64,000 bases of DNA from CAYPTB01 sp964413535 (GTDB lineage: Bacteria; Planctomycetota; UBA1135; GCA-002686595): the NCBI GenBank assembly GCA_964413535.1, contig CAYPTB010000032.1:248001-312000 (forward strand), written 5' to 3'. A program made the translations under genes and the position numbers. The notes under the pieces were generated by a model. The model searched no databases. It saw nothing but the letters and a program-made list of their open reading frames with translations, and was not told the origin of the DNA. Shown here in pieces: positions 1 to 9,920 of the stretch (within the stretch, counting starts at the first letter, position 1; each line of letters starts with the position of its first letter).

Positions 1-1
1 C

Positions 2-454
2 CTCGTCACGGGCGTGCCGCGCTTCGACAGCGATTGGATCTCCTCGCCCATCGAGCGCGTGACGGGAGAGGATCGCATGGCGATCGCTCGGCCGGGCGCC
101 GGTCGCGCGGCGGAGACCTTCTACGAGGTGCGTGAGCGCTTCGACGATTTCGCCCTGCTCGCGTGCCGTCCCTCGTCCGGTCGAACGCATCAGATCCGGG
201 TGCACCTCGCATCCATCGAGCACTCCATCGTCGGCGACCCCCTGTATCGCTCGCGGCGTGCGGCGCGGCCGCGCTTACCCGAAGGCGCGCCGCATCTCGG
301 ACGCCAAGCCCTGCACGCGCAGCGGTTGGTCCTGGAACACCCCGTTCACGGTGAACGCCTCGATCTCGTCGCACCGCTCGCCGCCGACATCGCCGCGCTC
401 GCGGACCACCTGCGCCAGTCTCGGTCGAAGGGCGCGGGTCCCGGGGTTCCCTGA
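2..454 (+). CDS. RluA-family RNA pseudouridine synthase, C-terminal part
   Basis: This is the 3' end of a pseudouridine synthase; the reading frame is open from the window edge, so the N-terminus and the catalytic Asp motif (HRLDxxTSG) lie outside. The visible part carries the family's conserved C-terminal block SGRTHQIRVHLA followed by a VGDPLY-like stretch, which in RluA enzymes lines the active site next to the catalytic Asp. Members isomerise uridine to pseudouridine in 23S rRNA or tRNA. Which member (RluA, C or D type) cannot be told from this fragment. It ends four bases before the stop of the oppositely oriented repeat protein, so the two genes converge with almost no spacer. Confidence 0.88.
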   Translation, partial: LVTGVPRFDSDWISSPIERVTGEDRMAIARPGAGRAAETFYEVRERFDDFALLACRPSSGRTHQIRVHLASIEHSIVGDPLYRSRRAARPRLPEGAPHLGRQALHAQRLVLEHPVHGERLDLVAPLAADIAALADHLRQSRSKGAGPGVP

Positions 455-458
455 ACGT

Positions 459-3400
459 CTACTCGTCGAGACGCAGACGCACCCTGCGCTCCTCCTGACC
501 GGAGAGCGTGACCTTCTTCTTCGTCGAGCGCCCGTCGGCTGCCACGGCGCGGATCGTGTACTCGCCCGACGGGAGGGGCCCGACGTTCTGCTCGAGACGG
601 CCGAGGCCGCCGTTGTACTGCTCCATGATGTCCTGGATGGATCTCATCCCATTGACCTCGCGCCCACGGTCGTCGACGACGCTGACGAGGGCGGGCACGA
701 GCTCTCCCGACTTGTCCTCGAGGCTGACGACGAGCCTCGTGCCCGTGTCCATGACGATCGAGACCACGGTCTCCTGATCCGACTCGATCTCCACGACTTG
801 GTCCTCGCCGGACGCGAGCGCGTCCGTGCGCGCCGAGATGGTGTAACGACCGGGCGCGAGGCCCTCGTACTTGAAGTGCCCGCCGGCGTCCGTTTCCGTG
901 TAGGAGAACAGCTCGAGCAGGTTCCCGTCTTCGTCGCGCACGAAGATGGAAGCGCCCTCGACCGCGCGGCCGGCGTGATCCTTCACGGTGCCGCGGATCT
1001 TGCCTGGCGACTCCAGCCGGAAGTCGACGTCTCGCACCCACTGGCCTTCGCGCACGTCGATGCGCGTCACCGTTCGTCCGAGGCCGCTCGTGCCGGTGAA
1101 GGTGATGTTCCCCCCGACGGCGACGCGGTAGCTGCCGGGCCTCAGGTGCTCGATCTCGTATCCTCCGCTGTCGTCGGTGAGCGTCTCGGTGAACTGCCCG
1201 CCGAAGACGGTGCCGTAGGTGACGCCGCCGTCGACGTTGAGCGTCACGCGGACTCCTGACTTGGCGTCGCCGTCGGGGCCGATCACGCGGCCGCTGATGC
1301 GCCCGAGGGGGAGCTCGAAATCGAGCTCGAACTCGTAGACGTCCGGAATGCGGTAGCGGTGCTCCTCGCTGCGCTGTCCGACGCCCCCGAGCGTCTGGAG
1401 GGTCACGAGATAATCTCCGGGTTCGGCGAGTTGGAGGCGGTAGCGTCCCTCGTCGTCGAGGTTCTTCAGCTTCAGGGCTTCGATCCCACCGCCGCGCGTC
1501 GGGATGAAGCTGATGAGCATCTGCTTCGCGGGCTTTCCGGCCGCTGTGATGCGGCCGAAGACCTCGACCGGGTTCTCGGGCTGCTTCCCGAGCACGACGT
1601 GCACTTCGGTCTCGTCCGCGAGATCGACCATCGCGACTTTCATCGTCTCGAGCGCCGTGGCGAAGTTCGATCCCTCGCCGTCGAAGTTCATGCTCGTGAC
1701 CTGCCACTTCGCGGGTTCGAGGTGATCGGCTCGAAAGCGACCCTCATCGTCGCTCGTGACGGAGCGCCGCTGGAAGGTGGACTGCTCCTGGATGAACACT
1801 TGTACGCCCGGAGCGGGCTCGCCGTCGTTCCCGATCACTTCTCCAGTGATCGTTCCACCGCGCCGGAGCTCGAGCACCGCGTCGGTGATCCCTTGGCCCT
1901 CCCCGAGGTCGTAGGGGAACGCCGCGCTGCGTGCATAACCTTCCTTCTCCGCGCGCAGGGTACCGGACCCGGGCGGGAGGCCGTTCAGGACGAACCAGCC
2001 GGCGGCGTCCGTCGTCGTGCTCGGACGCGTGGACTCGCGACCTTGACTGCGCGCGATGAGCTCGACCAAGTCGGCTTCGGGACCGACCGCGGCGCCGGCG
2101 ACGGGCTGATCGTCGGGATCCAACACCTGGCCTGCAACCGAAGCGGGGCGCTTCAACTCGATCGCGAGCAACTCATCCGTCGGAAGCTCCACCTCGACCG
2201 GCTCGGAGCGTGCAAACCCTTCGGCCTTCGCGACGACCTTCCAATCGCCCGCGCGCAGGCTCGGCAGGGTGAACGAGCCGTCCTGCGATTCGAACTTCTT
2301 CGCCTCCCGCGCGGTGGGGGGCATGTACCACTGCGATCCTGCGCGCTCGGCGACGATCTCGAAGACCGGCACGGGCGCGCCGGCGACGTCGCGTACGACG
2401 CCTTGGATCGACAGAGGTGCCTCGAGCACGAGATGGATCTGCTCGACGTTCTCGGGAACGACGCTCGGAACGAGACCGTCGAGTTGCGCCGTCCACTTGC
2501 CCGCCACGTGCGTTGCGTCGCCGGCTCCCACCTCGAGTTCCACCACCACGGAAAAGGGACCCGTTCCCAATCCGGACACGGCGAATGCTCCCGAAGCGTC
2601 GGCGTCGACATCGGTGCCCGCGCCGCTCGTCTGATCGGGCCCCACCGGCGAGCCGGCCACGTTCCCCGACAGGTCGATCTCGATCTCCACCTTCGCTCCG
2701 GCGGCAGGCGTGCCGTCGGGAAACGCCACGAATCCCCTCAGGCTGCCGCCGCTGGAGAGCTCGATGTCCTGCTCGCGCTCCTCGCCGTTCGCCACGCTGA
2801 AGGACGAGGGCGAGCGGTACTCGAGGTATCCCTCCCTTTCGACCGTGATCCAGACGTCGCCGGGCGCCACGGCGGGTAGGTCGAAGCGGCCTTCCGGATC
2901 CGTCTCGGCTTCGCGCAGGGAGACGATGGGCGTTCCCCAGATCTCCCGCGTCTTGGCGGCCACTTCCGCGTTCTCCACGGGCTCGCCCTCCTCGTCGACG
3001 ACCCGGCCCGTGATGCGCGCGCCCGAGACCATCTGCAGGTCGACGTCCACGCGTCGCCCCGCTTCGAGCTTCAGCCCCTCCACGAAGAAAGTCGCCAGTT
3101 CGTCCGAACTCGCCGAGAGCGTGACCGTCTTCGCAACGGGGATCGCGCGGAACTCGAAACGAGCTCCCACGGCGATGTCGTGCTGGAACCCAAGGCGCCT
3201 CGAGTTCCCCTCCCACGAGGTGACGTCGGCCAAGTCGGTGATGAGCCGCACCTCGACGGGCTCCTTCCATTCAGCAGTCGACCCCGACGGTGCCAGGACC
3301 GACCCCGTGACGTAGGCACCGAGTTCGGGTCGGAGCTTGCCGAAGCCGCTCGCGACGTCCACCGCGGACGAACCCTCCGTGTAGAGGAACATGCCGCTGA

Positions 3401-3929
3401 GCGCCATGTGCGGTGTGGCGACTTCCTTCGAGAACGCGACGCGCGCGCGGCCGGCTGCATCGACCGGGAACACGCCGAGCAGACCCTTGTAGCTCGTGTC
3501 GCGCCCGCGGCGCGTGCGTTCGGGGACGATGCCCTTCGCACCGTACAGATCTTGGAACGTCTTCGGCCCGTCGAGGGCGAGGACGACGAGCGAATCGTCG
3601 GTCGGCGCCTCCTTCGGTAGGCGCAGCGCGACCTCGACCCAGGTGCTGTTGGCCGGATCGGGCGGCGCGAGCGCCGGAGCTTCCGCCTCCTCGGAGACCT
3701 CCACCTCCGCCTCGACCTGCTCGCGCGCACTCTCGTCCGCGACCAGAGCCTCCACCTGGAGCGGCGGGGTCTCGATCGCGGACTCGACGCGCAGCTCTTC
3801 GGGCGCCTCTGCGGGAGCGCTCGCGACGGCCGTCACCTCCGTTCGAGGACGCGACCCGAGGAAGAAGAAGGCGGCGACGACCCCGACGAGGAGCGTCAGG
3901 GCCACGGCGGCGAGGACGAGCTTCTGCAT
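459..3929 (-). CDS. Large membrane-anchored protein with tandem carboxypeptidase-regulatory-like repeats
   Basis: A 1,156-residue protein. Residues about 4-25 form one hydrophobic helix (signal anchor or signal peptide), followed by an acidic, Ala/Glu-rich linker to about residue 95. The rest is roughly eight beta-sandwich repeats of 80-100 residues with the recurring pattern GxVxDxxGxPVxxAxV ... TDxxGxFxxxxLxPGxYxV, typical of CarboxypepD_reg or SpaA/Cna-B-like domains. No peptidase catalytic domain is visible, so it is likely a structural, adhesive or binding protein exposed outside the inner membrane. It stands alone: its promoter must lie in the 163-bp divergent gap shared with the propionate operon. 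The function is not known from sequence. Confidence 0.85.
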   Translation of the reverse strand: MQKLVLAAVALTLLVGVVAAFFFLGSRPRTEVTAVASAPAEAPEELRVESAIETPPLQVEALVADESAREQVEAEVEVSEEAEAPALAPPDPANSTWVEVALRLPKEAPTDDSLVVLALDGPKTFQDLYGAKGIVPERTRRGRDTSYKGLLGVFPVDAAGRARVAFSKEVATPHMALSGMFLYTEGSSAVDVASGFGKLRPELGAYVTGSVLAPSGSTAEWKEPVEVRLITDLADVTSWEGNSRRLGFQHDIAVGARFEFRAIPVAKTVTLSASSDELATFFVEGLKLEAGRRVDVDLQMVSGARITGRVVDEEGEPVENAEVAAKTREIWGTPIVSLREAETDPEGRFDLPAVAPGDVWITVEREGYLEYRSPSSFSVANGEEREQDIELSSGGSLRGFVAFPDGTPAAGAKVEIEIDLSGNVAGSPVGPDQTSGAGTDVDADASGAFAVSGLGTGPFSVVVELEVGAGDATHVAGKWTAQLDGLVPSVVPENVEQIHLVLEAPLSIQGVVRDVAGAPVPVFEIVAERAGSQWYMPPTAREAKKFESQDGSFTLPSLRAGDWKVVAKAEGFARSEPVEVELPTDELLAIELKRPASVAGQVLDPDDQPVAGAAVGPEADLVELIARSQGRESTRPSTTTDAAGWFVLNGLPPGSGTLRAEKEGYARSAAFPYDLGEGQGITDAVLELRRGGTITGEVIGNDGEPAPGVQVFIQEQSTFQRRSVTSDDEGRFRADHLEPAKWQVTSMNFDGEGSNFATALETMKVAMVDLADETEVHVVLGKQPENPVEVFGRITAAGKPAKQMLISFIPTRGGGIEALKLKNLDDEGRYRLQLAEPGDYLVTLQTLGGVGQRSEEHRYRIPDVYEFELDFELPLGRISGRVIGPDGDAKSGVRVTLNVDGGVTYGTVFGGQFTETLTDDSGGYEIEHLRPGSYRVAVGGNITFTGTSGLGRTVTRIDVREGQWVRDVDFRLESPGKIRGTVKDHAGRAVEGASIFVRDEDGNLLELFSYTETDAGGHFKYEGLAPGRYTISARTDALASGEDQVVEIESDQETVVSIVMDTGTRLVVSLEDKSGELVPALVSVVDDRGREVNGMRSIQDIMEQYNGGLGRLEQNVGPLPSGEYTIRAVAADGRSTKKKVTLSGQEERRVRLRLDE

Positions 3930-4092
3930 CGAACCGGAGCGTGGGGTTGGAGGCGCGCGAAGGGGAGAGCCCGGTATCGAAACCGTACGCGCGCGGCGTG
4001 CGCGAGCTTGTTTCCCCCATTCTGGCGGCCAACGGTCAGCTTACAACCAGTAGAATCCGCCGCTCCTCTTCCGACTGCCGGGGAGAGGCGCT

Positions 4093-5805
4093 GTGCCCTC
4101 CCCGACGGAGAACAGTCCCCCCGCCGTGCGAGACGAGAGCGAGACGGTCGCCGATGAAGTCCAGGGGGCGAGCGGGGCCGCCGCGGCCGAGGCGACGCGC
4201 TGGCGCGAAGGGACCTGGATGCAGGCCGTTTTGCGGCAACCCGAGCGGCGCGCGACCTTCGAGACGGCCTCGGGCCTCGAGCTCGAGCCGCTCTACGGCG
4301 GCGCGTCCGACGGAGGCTTCCCGGGCGAGTTCCCGTTCACGCGCGGGATCCATCCGACGATGTATCGCGGGCGCCTGTGGACGATGCGGCAGTACGCGGG
4401 GTTCGCGAGCGCGCGCGAGACGAACCGGCGCTTCCACATGCTGCTCGAGAGCGGGCAGACGGGACTGTCGGTGGCCTTCGACCTTCCGACGCAGATCGGC
4501 TACGAATCCGATCACCCGCTCGCCGAGTCCGAGGTGGGCAAGGTCGGCGTTCCGATCAACAGCTTGCGCGACGTGGAGCGGCTGTTCGAAGGCATACCGC
4601 TCGGCAAGGTCTCGACGTCGATGACGATCAACGCCACGGCGCCCATCCTCCTCGCAATGGTCGTGGCGCTCGCGAAGCGGCAGGGCGTGTCTCCCGCCGA
4701 GCTGCGCGGAACGGTTCAGAACGACATCCTCAAGGAGTACGTGGCGCGCGGGAACTATCGCTTTCCGGTGCGTCCCGCGCTGCGCCTCACGACGGACTTG
4801 ATGGCGTTCTGCGCCGAGCGCGTTCCGAAGTGGAACACGATCTCGATCTCCGGTTACCACATTCGCGAGGCCGGTTCGACGGCCGTGCAAGAGCTCGCCT
4901 TCACGCTGTCCAACGGCCGCACCTACGTGCGCGCCGGGATCGAAGCCGGGCTCGAGGTGGACGCCTTCGCACCGCGGCTCTCGTTCTTCTTCAACGCGCA
5001 CAACAACCTCTTCGAGGAGGTGGCCAAGTTTCGAGCCGCACGGCGCATGTGGGCTCGGATCGTGCGCGAGGAGTTCGGCGCGAAGGATCCCGAGAGCGCC
5101 TGTCTGCGTTTCCACACCCAGACGGCGGGCTCGATGCTCACTTCGCAGCAGCCCCAGAACAACGCAGTGCGCGTCACGGTGCAGGCATTGGCAGCCGTGC
5201 TCGGCGGAACCCAGTCGCTCCACACGAACGGCTGCGACGAGGCATTGTCCCTGCCTTCGGAGGAGTCGGCGCGGCTCGCGCTGCGCACGCAGCAGATCCT
5301 GGCGTCCGAGAGCGGTGTCGCGGACGTGATCGATCCTCTGGGAGGGTGCCCCTTCGTCGAAGAGCTCACCGACGCGCTGGAAGCGCGCGCCTGGGAGCTC
5401 ATGGCGCGAGTCGAGGGTTTCGGAGGCTCCGTGCAGGCGATCGAAGCCGGCTTCATGCAGCGCGAGATCCACGACAGCGCCATGCAATGGCAGCGCGAGG
5501 TCGAACGCGGTGAGAGGGTCGTCGTCGGCGTGAACGAGTACACGGTGGAGGAGGGACCACCGCGCATCTTCAAGCCCGACGCGGGAGCGCGGGCGGAAGT
5601 GCTCGCGGACCTCGCTGCCGTGCGCTCCGAGCGCAGCGCGGCGCGCGTGAAGACGTGCCTCTCGGCCGTCCGATCGGTTGCGCGCGACGGCGGCAACCTC
5701 CTGGAGCCGATCCTCGCGGCCGTGGAGGCCTACGCCACCGTGGGCGAGGTCTGCGCCACCCTCGAGGCCGAGTTCGGCAAGTACCGGCCGCCGGAGGTCA
5801 TATGA
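4093..5805 (+). CDS. mcmA: Methylmalonyl-CoA mutase, large (substrate-binding) subunit without B12 domain
   Basis: A 570-residue protein covering only the TIM-barrel part of methylmalonyl-CoA mutase, which interconverts (R)-methylmalonyl-CoA and succinyl-CoA with adenosylcobalamin. The SISGYH motif (His256) is present. The two residues that separate methylmalonyl-CoA mutase from isobutyryl-CoA mutase are of methylmalonyl type: Tyr101 in WTMRQYAGF and Arg280 in YVRAG. His87 sits where Tyr75 of the Propionibacterium enzyme is expected. The C-terminal cobalamin-binding domain (DxHxxG) is absent and not encoded elsewhere in the window, so a separate small subunit is needed. GTG start with GGGAGAGG at 4081-4088. 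It is the first gene of the propionate operon. Confidence 0.93.
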   Translation: MPSPTENSPPAVRDESETVADEVQGASGAAAAEATRWREGTWMQAVLRQPERRATFETASGLELEPLYGGASDGGFPGEFPFTRGIHPTMYRGRLWTMRQYAGFASARETNRRFHMLLESGQTGLSVAFDLPTQIGYESDHPLAESEVGKVGVPINSLRDVERLFEGIPLGKVSTSMTINATAPILLAMVVALAKRQGVSPAELRGTVQNDILKEYVARGNYRFPVRPALRLTTDLMAFCAERVPKWNTISISGYHIREAGSTAVQELAFTLSNGRTYVRAGIEAGLEVDAFAPRLSFFFNAHNNLFEEVAKFRAARRMWARIVREEFGAKDPESACLRFHTQTAGSMLTSQQPQNNAVRVTVQALAAVLGGTQSLHTNGCDEALSLPSEESARLALRTQQILASESGVADVIDPLGGCPFVEELTDALEARAWELMARVEGFGGSVQAIEAGFMQREIHDSAMQWQREVERGERVVVGVNEYTVEEGPPRIFKPDAGARAEVLADLAAVRSERSAARVKTCLSAVRSVARDGGNLLEPILAAVEAYATVGEVCATLEAEFGKYRPPEVI

Positions 5806-6248
5806 GGGAGAGCCCGAGCGCGATCGCCGGCGTCGTCGTCGGCTTGCACCACGTCGCCATCGCCGTGCCGTCCCTCGCGGAGGCCCGGCGCGCGTACGTC
5901 GATCTGCTCGGACTGCGCGCGGGCGAGCCGGAGCACGTGAGCGATCAGAAGGTCAACGTGCTCGTCTGCTGGGCGGGGAACCAGCGCATCGAGCTGGTCG
6001 AGCCCGCGAGCCCGGATTCGCCCATCTCGAAGTTCCTACAGAAACGCGGCGGAGGACTGCACCACCTGGCTTGGCGCGTCTCGGATCTGGACCGGGCGCT
6101 TCGCGTGCTGAAGGATGCCGGCGTGGAGCTCATCGACTCGGAGCCGCGGCCCGGCGCCCACGGAACCCGGATCGCCTTCGTGCACCCGCGCGCCACGGGC
6201 GGCGTGCTCTCGGAACTCGTCGAGGATCCGCGTAGCGCCACGCGATGA
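5802..6248 (+). CDS. mce: Methylmalonyl-CoA epimerase
   Basis: A 148-residue vicinal-oxygen-chelate fold protein. It has the paired beta-alpha-beta modules of methylmalonyl-CoA epimerase, with likely metal ligands in HHVAIAV (His17), GLHHLAWRV and LSELVE (Glu near the C-terminus). The enzyme converts (S)-methylmalonyl-CoA made by the carboxylase into the (R) form used by the mutase. The ATG overlaps the mutase stop (ATGA), implying translational coupling. The position between mutase and carboxylase genes agrees fully with this role. Confidence 0.93.
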   Translation: MRESPSAIAGVVVGLHHVAIAVPSLAEARRAYVDLLGLRAGEPEHVSDQKVNVLVCWAGNQRIELVEPASPDSPISKFLQKRGGGLHHLAWRVSDLDRALRVLKDAGVELIDSEPRPGAHGTRIAFVHPRATGGVLSELVEDPRSATR

Positions 6249-6319
6249 GAGGCAGGCCGCAGGCCGACCCATCGGCGGGTCCGCCATTCGGAAGCGCGAG
6301 GAATCAGGATGAAGGGCAC

Positions 6320-7870
<1,551 letters not shown>

Positions 7871-7874
7871 AGAG

Positions 7875-9398
7875 ATGTTCCAGCGCATCCTCATCGCCAA
7901 CCGCGGGGAGATCGCCATGCGCGTCATCCGCACGGCGCGCGAAATGGGCATCGAGTCCGTGGCCGTGTACTCCGATCTCGACCGCACGGCCTTGCACACA
8001 CGCATGGCGGACATCGCCGTGCCGCTCGGAGGCTCGCTCCCCCACGACTCGTACCTCTCGATGGCGAAGTTGGTCGACGCCGCGCGCGCGACGCGCTCGG
8101 AGGCCATCCACCCCGGCTACGGATTCCTGGCCGAGAACGCGAACTTCGCGCGCGCTGTGGAGGAAGCCGGCATCGTCTGGATCGGCCCACCGCCAGGAGC
8201 CATCGCGGCCATGGGCGACAAGATCACGAGCCGCAGGCTCATGAAGGCCGCCGGAGTGCCGGTCGTGCCCGGTCTCACGGATCCGGTCGCGGACGCCGCG
8301 CAGGCCGTGCTTGCCGCGAAGGAAGTCGGCTATCCGATCGCGCTCAAGGCCGCGGCTGGCGGAGGCGGCAAGGGCATTCGGGTCGTGCGCGAGCCCGGCG
8401 CCATGGAAGGCGCCTTCCGCACCGCTGCGGGCGAGGCGCAGGCTGCCTTCGGCGACGGCCGGCTGTACCTCGAGCGCTACCTCGATCGCCCGCGCCACGT
8501 CGAGATCCAGGTGCTCTTCGACGAGCACGGGAACGGCGTGCACCTCTTCGAACGCGAGTGCTCCATCCAACGACGTCATCAGAAGCTCATCGAGGAGTGC
8601 CCATCACCTGTGGTCGACGCGGTGCTGCGGGCCGCGATGGGGGAAGTGGCTCTGCGCGCGGGACGCGCGGTCGACTACCGCGGGGCGGGGACCGTCGAGT
8701 TCCTGCTCTCCAAGGGCGAATTCTTCTTCCTCGAGATGAACACGCGCTTGCAGGTCGAGCACCCGGTCACCGAGATGGTCACCGGACTCGATCTCGTACG
8801 TGAGCAACTCCGCGTCGCGGCCGGTGAAACCTTGGGGTTCGAGCAAGCGGACGTGGCGATGCGCGGATGGGCGATGGAAGTACGCATCAACGCGGAGGAC
8901 CCCACCAACGGTTTCCTGCCGTCCACGGGTACCATCCAGAACCTGCGCTGGCCCGGAGGCCCCTGGGTGCGGATCGATTCGGGCCTCTTCCGGGGCATGG
9001 AGGTCGGTCTGAACTACGACCCGATGCTCGCCAAGATCGTCGTGTGGGGGCCGGATCGAGCCACGGCCATCGCGCGCATGACCCGCGCGCTGCAGGAGTT
9101 CCATGTCGGCGGCGTACGCACCGGAGCGCCGGCCGCGCTGGCGGTCCTCGAGGACGCGCGCTTCCGCGCCGGCGACTTCGACACGCACTTGCTCGAGAGC
9201 ATGAACTTGACTGCCTGGCCAGCCGCCTACGAGGCCGTTGCCGCCGTCGTCGCCGCAGTCCATCGCCGGAACCTCGCGCGCCGCCGCGCGCTGTCCGATT
9301 CCGCGGGCGAACGCCGCGACTGGCTCGCGCGCTCGCGCCGCTCGCTGACTTCGTACCCGACCGCGCCCCCCCGCCCCCGCAACGGAGAGCTTCCGTGA
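7875..9398 (+). CDS. accC: Biotin carboxylase subunit of propionyl-CoA carboxylase
   Basis: A 507-residue ATP-grasp biotin carboxylase. It opens with the N-terminal ILIANRGEIAMRVIR motif, has the glycine-rich ATP loop AAAGGGGKGI, the metal-binding FLEMNTRLQVEHPVTE block and the C-terminal INAED segment. It carboxylates the biotin on the separate carrier encoded next. Length matches stand-alone AccC plus a short basic tail of about 40 residues. It starts four bases after pccB. Together with the neighbours it forms a three-polypeptide acyl-CoA carboxylase rather than the fused PccA type. Confidence 0.94.
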   Translation: MFQRILIANRGEIAMRVIRTAREMGIESVAVYSDLDRTALHTRMADIAVPLGGSLPHDSYLSMAKLVDAARATRSEAIHPGYGFLAENANFARAVEEAGIVWIGPPPGAIAAMGDKITSRRLMKAAGVPVVPGLTDPVADAAQAVLAAKEVGYPIALKAAAGGGGKGIRVVREPGAMEGAFRTAAGEAQAAFGDGRLYLERYLDRPRHVEIQVLFDEHGNGVHLFERECSIQRRHQKLIEECPSPVVDAVLRAAMGEVALRAGRAVDYRGAGTVEFLLSKGEFFFLEMNTRLQVEHPVTEMVTGLDLVREQLRVAAGETLGFEQADVAMRGWAMEVRINAEDPTNGFLPSTGTIQNLRWPGGPWVRIDSGLFRGMEVGLNYDPMLAKIVVWGPDRATAIARMTRALQEFHVGGVRTGAPAALAVLEDARFRAGDFDTHLLESMNLTAWPAAYEAVAAVVAAVHRRNLARRRALSDSAGERRDWLARSRRSLTSYPTAPPRPRNGELP

Positions 9399-9895
9399 AG
9401 TACTTCGTGACCGTCAACGGGAGGGAGCACGAGGTCTCCGTCGGCGAGCGCGCCGGCGAACTCGTCGTGAGCCTCGACGGCGTCCCCGTCGAGTTCTCCT
9501 ACGAGGAGGTCGATCGTCTGGGCCAGGTCGCGGTCGTCCAGGACGGACGGACTTACGCGGTGTCGATCGAAGGCGACCTGAACGAGTCCAGCGTGACGGT
9601 CGCGGGCCGCTCGTTCCGCGTGGAGGTCGAAGACGAGCGCGAGCGGGCCGCACACGCCGCCGAGCGCGACGGAACGCGCAAGGGCAGCGTCGTGAAGAGC
9701 GTGATGCCGGGAGTCGTCGTGCGGCTGCTCGTCGCCGAGGGCGATACGGTGGGGGCGGGTCAGCCCCTCCTCATCCTCGAGGCGATGAAGATGCAGAACG
9801 AGATCGCATCGCCGGCCGAGGCCCGCGTTCGCACGATTCACGTCGACGAAGGTGAGGCCGTCAAGAGCGGCGCGAAGCTCGTCACGCTGGAGTAG
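9395..9895 (+). CDS. Biotin carboxyl carrier protein
   Basis: A 166-residue carrier. The C-terminal biotinyl domain (about residues 95-166) contains EAMKMQNE with the biotinylated Lys, preceded by the VMPGVV strand typical of these domains. The N-terminal 90 residues form a BT-like or linker beta domain similar to the C-terminal half of propionyl-CoA carboxylase alpha, which here is a separate polypeptide. The GTG start overlaps the carboxylase stop (GTGA) and has GGAGAG at 9384-9389. It is the last gene of the operon; the next gene lies on the opposite strand and ends 25 bases away. Confidence 0.93.
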   Translation: MKYFVTVNGREHEVSVGERAGELVVSLDGVPVEFSYEEVDRLGQVAVVQDGRTYAVSIEGDLNESSVTVAGRSFRVEVEDERERAAHAAERDGTRKGSVVKSVMPGVVVRLLVAEGDTVGAGQPLLILEAMKMQNEIASPAEARVRTIHVDEGEAVKSGAKLVTLE

Positions 9896-9920
9896 GAACG
9901 CCGGCCTGTCCCGGGCGCTC

